Shown piece after piece: positions 59,550 through 64,000 of a stretch of 64,000 nt of DNA; within the stretch, counting starts at the first letter, position 1, and each line of letters opens with the position of its first letter. Source of the DNA: PNNG01 sp046291695 (GTDB taxonomy: Bacteria > Bacteroidota > Bacteroidia > UBA7662); NCBI GenBank assembly GCA_046291695.1, contig JBKBSO010000007.1, forward strand, positions 94,258 through 158,257, read 5' to 3'. The notes below the pieces were generated by a model that searched no databases, was not told where the DNA came from, and worked only from the letters and a program-made list of their open reading frames with translations. Made by a program: the position numbers and the translations under genes.

Positions 59550-60176
59550 ATGAGCATTAAATTTCATTGCTTCTTATTTGGTTTCTTCCTGATTACAGGC
59601 CTGGCCATGGCCCAGGACGATGCCTATGATGCCTACTTGAACAAGGGCAAGAAGCCCAAAAAAGAGCATCAACGAACGGACAAAATGCGGTCTACAGCCG
59701 ATTTACGCAGTCGGTTGATGAGTGAAGCCGGGGCAAGTTTCCATCTTTTTGATGCCGGGCTCGGCCGGTTTATGTTGCCGGGAGTTCAGTTCATCGCTCG
59801 TGCCGATATGTTTGGAAATGGCGATGGATTGAGTGGTACGCTCGGTGTTTTTCCCATGCTGGGTTTTCAGGTAGACCCTTGGTTTGGTAATTTTTTTATG
59901 TTTAACCTCCCGCTGATGTTCGAAATGAATGCCGGACTAGGCAGTTACAACTACAACGAATCATGGATTGGCGTTTCGTTGGGGCTGGGGCCTGAATATA
60001 ATTTTATTCGCACAAATGGCGATTTTGGCGCCAACCAGCTGGGCCTGAGTGGCAGCTTTAGTTTGCGCTTTGCCCTGGCTGGCCGGAGGTATTACATACG
60101 GGTAAGCGAAAGTTTACTCGTGCCTCAAAATGGTTTGCCCTTCTTTTCTGTTTCGTTCGGAAATAGTTTTTTTTAA
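59550..60176 (+). CDS. Exported beta-barrel protein of unknown function
   Basis: A 208-residue protein with a signal peptide ending GLAMAQ, then a basic linker (LNKGKKPKKEHQR). The rest is beta strands, with GASFHLFDAGLGRFMLPGVQFIARADMF, MLGFQVDPWFGNFFMFNLPLMFEMNAGLGSYNY and a C-terminal FFSVSFGNSFF. It fits a small outer-membrane barrel without a family-specific motif. The open frame from 59478 adds 24 residues before the signal and was excluded. The glycosyltransferase gene begins 3 bp after its stop, so they share an mRNA. Confidence 0.72.
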   Translation: MSIKFHCFLFGFFLITGLAMAQDDAYDAYLNKGKKPKKEHQRTDKMRSTADLRSRLMSEAGASFHLFDAGLGRFMLPGVQFIARADMFGNGDGLSGTLGVFPMLGFQVDPWFGNFFMFNLPLMFEMNAGLGSYNYNESWIGVSLGLGPEYNFIRTNGDFGANQLGLSGSFSLRFALAGRRYYIRVSESLLVPQNGLPFFSVSFGNSFF

Positions 60177-60179
60177 GGC

Positions 60180-62117
60180 ATGAAACTCTCGGTTATCATT
60201 GTTAACTACAACGTCAAATACTTCCTGGAGCAATGCCTGCTCTCGGTGCAAAAAGCTTGTACGGGCATTGATGCCGAGTGTTGGGTAGTCGACAATGCTT
60301 CGTCGGATGGTTCGATAGCCATGATAAAGGAGCAATTTCCGGAAGTACAACTCATTGCCAATACCGAAAATGTGGGCTTTTCAAAAGCCAATAATCAGGC
60401 CATGCGCTTGACCAAAGGCGAATACATCTTGTTGCTCAACCCCGACACGGTAGTAGCTGAAGACACCTTTCTGCACTGTTGCCAATTTATGGACGAACAC
60501 CCCACTGCGGGTGGACTGGGGATCAGGATGCTGGATGGGGCAGGGCGGTTCCTCAAAGAGTCAAAGCGCGGCTTACCCACTCCAAAAGTAGCCTTTTACA
60601 AGATGTTCGGCCTTTCGTCCCTGTTCAAAAAGAGCAAGCGCTTTGGGCAGTACCACCTAAGTTACCTCAGCGAACACCAAAATCACCCCGTGGATATCTT
60701 GGCCGGGGCCTTTATGCTCATGCGCCAAAGTGTGCTCAACCAAATTGGTCTTCTCGATGAAAAATACTTCATGTATGGCGAAGACATTGATTTGAGTTAC
60801 CGCATCCGATTGGCTGGCTACCAAAACTGGTACTTTGCCGATAGTGCCATTATTCATTACAAAGGAGAGAGCACCAAAAAAGATTCGGTAAACTATGTGC
60901 GGGTATTTTACCAGGCCATGGCCATTTTTGCCCGTCAGTATTTTAGTGCGCGTTCAGCACGCCTTTTTGGCTGGCTCATTGAAATAGGCATTGTTTTTCG
61001 TGCGCTTGTCGCCCTCATTCGAACTTGGTCGAAACAAGTTTTTAACCCCTTACTCGATGCACTGCTCATTTATGGTGGCATGTACGTACTTACACATTTT
61101 TGGGAAGCCAACGTAAAAGTGGAAGAAGGCACCGTATATCCGCCGGTATTTATGCAACTCATTGTACCTGTATATGTACTCATTTGGATAGGTTCTGCCT
61201 ATTTCAGCGGAGCCTACGACAAGCCATTTCGGGCGGCCAAACTGGTGCGAGGTTTGCTCGTGGGTACTTTACTCATTTCGGCTGTATATGGCTTTTTTCC
61301 ACCAGATTACCGCTATTCGAGGGGGCTCATATTGGTGGGTGCGGTCTGGAGTATCTTACTTACCGTATCGGTACGCGCCCTCATTAACCTGGCTTTGTAC
61401 GGTCGAACCGGACTGAGTGCACCACCTGAAAAAGCAAGTCTGCTGGTGGGTTCGGCCACTGAAACCAACCGTGTGCACGGCATTTTACAGCGGGCCGGCG
61501 TAAAGCATAAATTTTTGGGCTTTGTATCCGATCGGGAAGCCGATAACACCAACGAGTTTTATACCGGCAAACCTGCCGATTTGCCCGAAATCATACAATC
61601 GCTGGATGTTGATGAACTCATTTTTTGTGGTTCAGACCTTAGCAATAAGCAAATTATTCAATATTTTGAGCAATTGGGACCACAAGTCAACGAGCTTAAG
61701 ATAGTTCCTGCGGGCAGCGATTATGTAATTGGCAGCAGCTCGGTTGATTATCCAGGCGATACCTATACCCCTGATTTCAACCTGCGAATCAGCCAGCCTG
61801 CCAGTAAACGAAATAAACGGGTGTTTGACCTCCTCAGCGGCTTTGTGCTGCTGCTGTTATGGCCAATTTTCTTCTGGAAGTACCCGCAGCCTATTCAAAA
61901 TCCCTGGCAAATCATCAAACTACTGGCCGGACAATTTACCCTCATTGGCTATCCAGCACACCTGCAGTTGCCTACGTTAAAACCTGCGCTCATCGCATTA
62001 GCGGGGAATCTCGAAAACCCCCATCTACAATTACGTATGCGTAAAAACTATGCTAAAGATTACACAGCAGCACGCGACCTGCGGTATTTGTGGCACGCGC
62101 TGAGCAGTAAAGGCTGA
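60180..62117 (+). CDS. Glycosyltransferase family 2 fused to a degenerate sugar-phosphotransferase-like membrane part
   Basis: A 645-residue protein. Residues 1-240 are a GT2 domain of the rhamnosyltransferase-like kind: LSVIIVNYNVKYFLEQCL, NVGFSKANNQAM, LLLNPDTVV and GEDIDLSYRIRLAGYQNWYF. Then come several membrane helices (about 270-400). A Rossmann-like segment follows (about 415-515, LLVGSATETNRVHGIL ... VDELIFCGSDLSNKQIIQYF), as in WbaP-type CoA-binding-like domains. The final part (about 540-645) starts RNKRVFDLLSGFVLLLLWPIFFW like a polyprenyl-phosphate sugar transferase but lacks its usual catalytic Asp-Glu and closing motifs. It probably adds a sugar in surface-glycan assembly. Confidence 0.87.
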   Translation: MKLSVIIVNYNVKYFLEQCLLSVQKACTGIDAECWVVDNASSDGSIAMIKEQFPEVQLIANTENVGFSKANNQAMRLTKGEYILLLNPDTVVAEDTFLHCCQFMDEHPTAGGLGIRMLDGAGRFLKESKRGLPTPKVAFYKMFGLSSLFKKSKRFGQYHLSYLSEHQNHPVDILAGAFMLMRQSVLNQIGLLDEKYFMYGEDIDLSYRIRLAGYQNWYFADSAIIHYKGESTKKDSVNYVRVFYQAMAIFARQYFSARSARLFGWLIEIGIVFRALVALIRTWSKQVFNPLLDALLIYGGMYVLTHFWEANVKVEEGTVYPPVFMQLIVPVYVLIWIGSAYFSGAYDKPFRAAKLVRGLLVGTLLISAVYGFFPPDYRYSRGLILVGAVWSILLTVSVRALINLALYGRTGLSAPPEKASLLVGSATETNRVHGILQRAGVKHKFLGFVSDREADNTNEFYTGKPADLPEIIQSLDVDELIFCGSDLSNKQIIQYFEQLGPQVNELKIVPAGSDYVIGSSSVDYPGDTYTPDFNLRISQPASKRNKRVFDLLSGFVLLLLWPIFFWKYPQPIQNPWQIIKLLAGQFTLIGYPAHLQLPTLKPALIALAGNLENPHLQLRMRKNYAKDYTAARDLRYLWHALSSKG

Positions 62118-62352
62118 GCAGCCTGCTATACACTGGCGCTATTGGTGAAACCATGAATAAACGATGGCGCTTTAGGGAAAAAGCTTTCATTGCCTACAAG
62201 CCTGCTCCTACAAAAACGGTCAACCCAAAGCAAGACGCATGAAGTAGGCATCGTATCAGGTTTTTGCTGTAACCCAATCACTACCAATGGGGTTGAAGTG
62301 TCCTCCGCAGCCCTACGGTTTCGGGATATTGCTATGCGCTATTCTGGACCCC
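62118..62352. other. Non-coding interval between convergent genes
   Basis: The glycosyltransferase and purD genes converge here. I see no gene, RNA or strong terminator hairpin. Confidence 0.4.
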
Positions 62353-63624
62353 TCAGAGATCAAAACCAATATCGTGTCGGTATTGTTTGCCTTCGAATTG
62401 CACTTTTTCAGCTGCTGCGTAGCTTTTCACCAAAGCTTCTGCTGCCGTATTTCCATAGGAAGTTAGCGCCAAAACACGTCCGCCATTGGTTACTACCTTC
62501 CCGTCTTGCAATTTGGTGCCGGCATGAAAAGCCAGGGTATCGCCGGTGGCCTCTTGTCCGCTCATGGACTTTCCTTTTTCGTAATCGCCCGGATAACCTG
62601 CCGAAACCAGCATCACGGTACAAGCCGAACGGCTATCCATTTCCACCTTCTCGTTTGCCAAGCGCCCTTCGCAAGCAGCCAGTAAATGACCCAGCAAATC
62701 ACTTTTAAGACGAGGCAGTACCACTTCGGTTTCGGGATCTCCCATGCGGGCGTTGTACTCAATCACAAAGGGCTCATCATCTACTTTTATCAGGCCAAAA
62801 AAGATGAAGCCCGTATAAGGAATGCCCTCGGCCGCCAATCCGGTAATGGTGGGGCGTATGATTCGGTCGTCAATTTTTTGCATAAACGCAGCATCGGCAA
62901 AAGGCACTGGCGAAACCGCGCCCATGCCCCCGGTATTGAGACCGGTATCGCCTTCGCCAATACGTTTGTAATCTTTGGCTTCGGGCAAAATAAGGTAGTC
63001 AACCCCATCGGTAATCACAAATACCGATAGCTCGATGCCCTTCAAAAACTGCTCTACCACCACCCTGGCGCTAGCTTCTCCAAACTTCATGTCTTCAATC
63101 ATGGCCCGAAACTCGGCTTTGGCGGCTTCACGATCATCGCAAATGACCACACCTTTACCGGCAGCCAAACCATCGGCCTTCAGCACAATGGGCAAACTGT
63201 GGACATCGAGGTAGGCCAAGCCTTCGGTCAGCGTTTCGCGGGTGAAAGTTTGGTAAGCAGCTGTGGGAATGTTGTGCCGCGCCATAAAGCGTTTGCTAAA
63301 GTCTTTGCTGCCCTCTAGTTGTGCACCCTCGGCACCTGGCCCCACAAAGTGCAAACCCTGGCAGGCCGGATGCGCTTTAAGCTGATCGGCCAGGCCACGC
63401 ACCAGCGGTTCTTCTGGACCCGAAATCACCATACCAATTTGATGCTGCTGTACAAAGGCAGCTATGGCATCTGCATCGTTTATATCCAAGGCTACATTTC
63501 GGGCCATCAAGTCAGTACCCGCATTGCCCGGAGCCACATACAGCGCTTCGCACAAGGGGCTTTGTTTCAGTTTCCATACAAAGGCGTGTTCACGACCGCC
63601 GCTACCGAGGAGCAAAATATTCAT
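62353..63624 (-). CDS. purD: Phosphoribosylamine-glycine ligase
   Basis: A 423-residue ATP-grasp enzyme of purine synthesis, joining glycine to phosphoribosylamine. It opens MNILLLGSGGREHAFVWKL. The ATP-grasp core shows GSKDFSKRFMARHNIPTAAYQTF, PIVLKADGLAAGKGVVIC and the metal-binding VIEYNARMGDPETEVVLPRL. LNTGGMGAVSP is also characteristic. ATG 63624 is the proper start; 18 more residues are open upstream but overlap the neighbouring gene. It lies 4 bp after the fucose-synthase gene. Confidence 0.96.
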   Translation of the reverse strand: MNILLLGSGGREHAFVWKLKQSPLCEALYVAPGNAGTDLMARNVALDINDADAIAAFVQQHQIGMVISGPEEPLVRGLADQLKAHPACQGLHFVGPGAEGAQLEGSKDFSKRFMARHNIPTAAYQTFTRETLTEGLAYLDVHSLPIVLKADGLAAGKGVVICDDREAAKAEFRAMIEDMKFGEASARVVVEQFLKGIELSVFVITDGVDYLILPEAKDYKRIGEGDTGLNTGGMGAVSPVPFADAAFMQKIDDRIIRPTITGLAAEGIPYTGFIFFGLIKVDDEPFVIEYNARMGDPETEVVLPRLKSDLLGHLLAACEGRLANEKVEMDSRSACTVMLVSAGYPGDYEKGKSMSGQEATGDTLAFHAGTKLQDGKVVTNGGRVLALTSYGNTAAEALVKSYAAAEKVQFEGKQYRHDIGFDL

Positions 63625-63628
63625 GGGC

Positions 63629-64000
63629 TTATTTTCTAGAGAGATAACGTGCTTTAAAATCGGCATAGGCCAGGGCAATGCCTTGTTTGAGGTCGATGTT
63701 GGGCTGATAACCTAAGCCCATCAGCTTGCTCGAATCCATTAACTTACGCGGTGTGCCGTCGGGCTTGTCGGTGTTAAAGCGCAAGCGGCCACTGAAACCA
63801 ATCGCCTCGGCCACCGTTTGTGCCAACTCGGCTATGCTCACATCGCTCCCATAACCGGCATTGAGGAAACCAAAATCGTTGTATTTGTCCATCACCACCA
63901 AGCAGGCTTCGGCCATATCATCGACGTACAAAAACTCACGCATGGGTTTTCCGGTGCCCCAAATTTCGACTTCCTCGGCCCCACTGGCCTTGGCTTCGTG
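63629..64000 (-). CDS. fcl: GDP-L-fucose synthase (5' part outside the window)
   Basis: The 3' portion, 123 residues, of an extended SDR that makes GDP-L-fucose from GDP-4-keto-6-deoxymannose by epimerisation and NADPH reduction. It shows the family C-terminal blocks VEIWGTGKPMREFLYVDDMAEACL, FLNAGYGSDVSIAELAQTVAEAIGF and DTDKPDGTPRKLMDSSKL (here NTDKPDGTPRKLMD). The frame is open to the window edge; the catalytic Tyr-x3-Lys and the NADP motif lie beyond it. It suggests fucose-containing surface glycan. Confidence 0.92.
   Translation of the reverse strand, partial: HEAKASGAEEVEIWGTGKPMREFLYVDDMAEACLVVMDKYNDFGFLNAGYGSDVSIAELAQTVAEAIGFSGRLRFNTDKPDGTPRKLMDSSKLMGLGYQPNIDLKQGIALAYADFKARYLSRK

Overview
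The window is chromosomal DNA of a free-living, aerobic member of the Bacteroidota. Lineage signs visible in the sequence are: promoters of the TTG-N19/20-TAnnTTTG type; a multicopper oxidase ending in a type IX secretion (Por) sorting domain; many short-signal lipoproteins and outer-membrane beta-barrels; an UpxY-type antiterminator; an IPExxxVDY protein beside pyruvate kinase and across from acpP-fabF-rnc; and a MenF-MenD-MenB menaquinone operon. I cannot place it below phylum or class level.

Layout. 1-5.4 kb: the visible part of a large tandem amidohydrolase, an alpha/beta hydrolase, a membrane-anchored MORN-repeat protein, a membrane-cytochrome c fusion and tRNA-Leu(CAG). 5.7-9.3 kb: an ECF sigma/anti-sigma pair followed by a lipoprotein, a DUF2147 protein and an outer-membrane protein. 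9.5-21.3 kb, mostly minus strand: a THUMP-like methyltransferase, two tiny lipoproteins, a copper-flavoured group (MbnP-like lipoprotein, DUF389 membrane protein, secreted multicopper oxidase), uvrB, superoxide dismutase, ribH, a TPR protein and pdhA. 21.4-25.3 kb: recF, a UDP-glucuronate decarboxylase, UpxY, a HAD phosphatase and a GNAT acetyltransferase.

25.3-35.2 kb looks more AT-rich than its flanks and forms one module. It holds a lipoprotein fusing an intradiol dioxygenase domain to a C-terminal domain with a CxxC motif; a MacAB-like exporter (adaptor, ATPase, permease); a DUF6624 protein; and a divergent histidine kinase / sigma-54 activator pair. The dioxygenase gene and the exporter operon have homologous upstream regions with matching half-sites 31 bp apart; the exporter copy has a clear GG-N10-GC sigma-54 promoter. 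I infer that the two-component pair controls both transcripts. This is the best candidate in the window for an undescribed system, probably a response to a toxic, perhaps aromatic, compound. The module ends at tandem 113-bp repeats, each carrying a copy of the 3' end of the adjoining tRNA(CAT).

35.9-45.1 kb is core metabolism: pyk, IPExxxVDY, acpP, fabF, rnc, OsmC, lipA, phosphoglycerate mutase, MoxR ATPase and a zinc peptidase. 45.2-51.2 kb: an amidohydrolase lipoprotein, a GH13 amylase-like lipoprotein, a 3-hydroxyacyl-CoA dehydrogenase-like protein, RidA and TonB. 52.2-56.2 kb: the menaquinone operon (hotdog thioesterase, menF, menD, menB). 56.4-64 kb: gmhA, DsbD, a VOC protein, a barrel protein, a large glycosyltransferase, purD and the 3' end of a GDP-fucose synthase gene. 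Coding starts were moved inward wherever a signal peptide or the known family N-terminus called for it.
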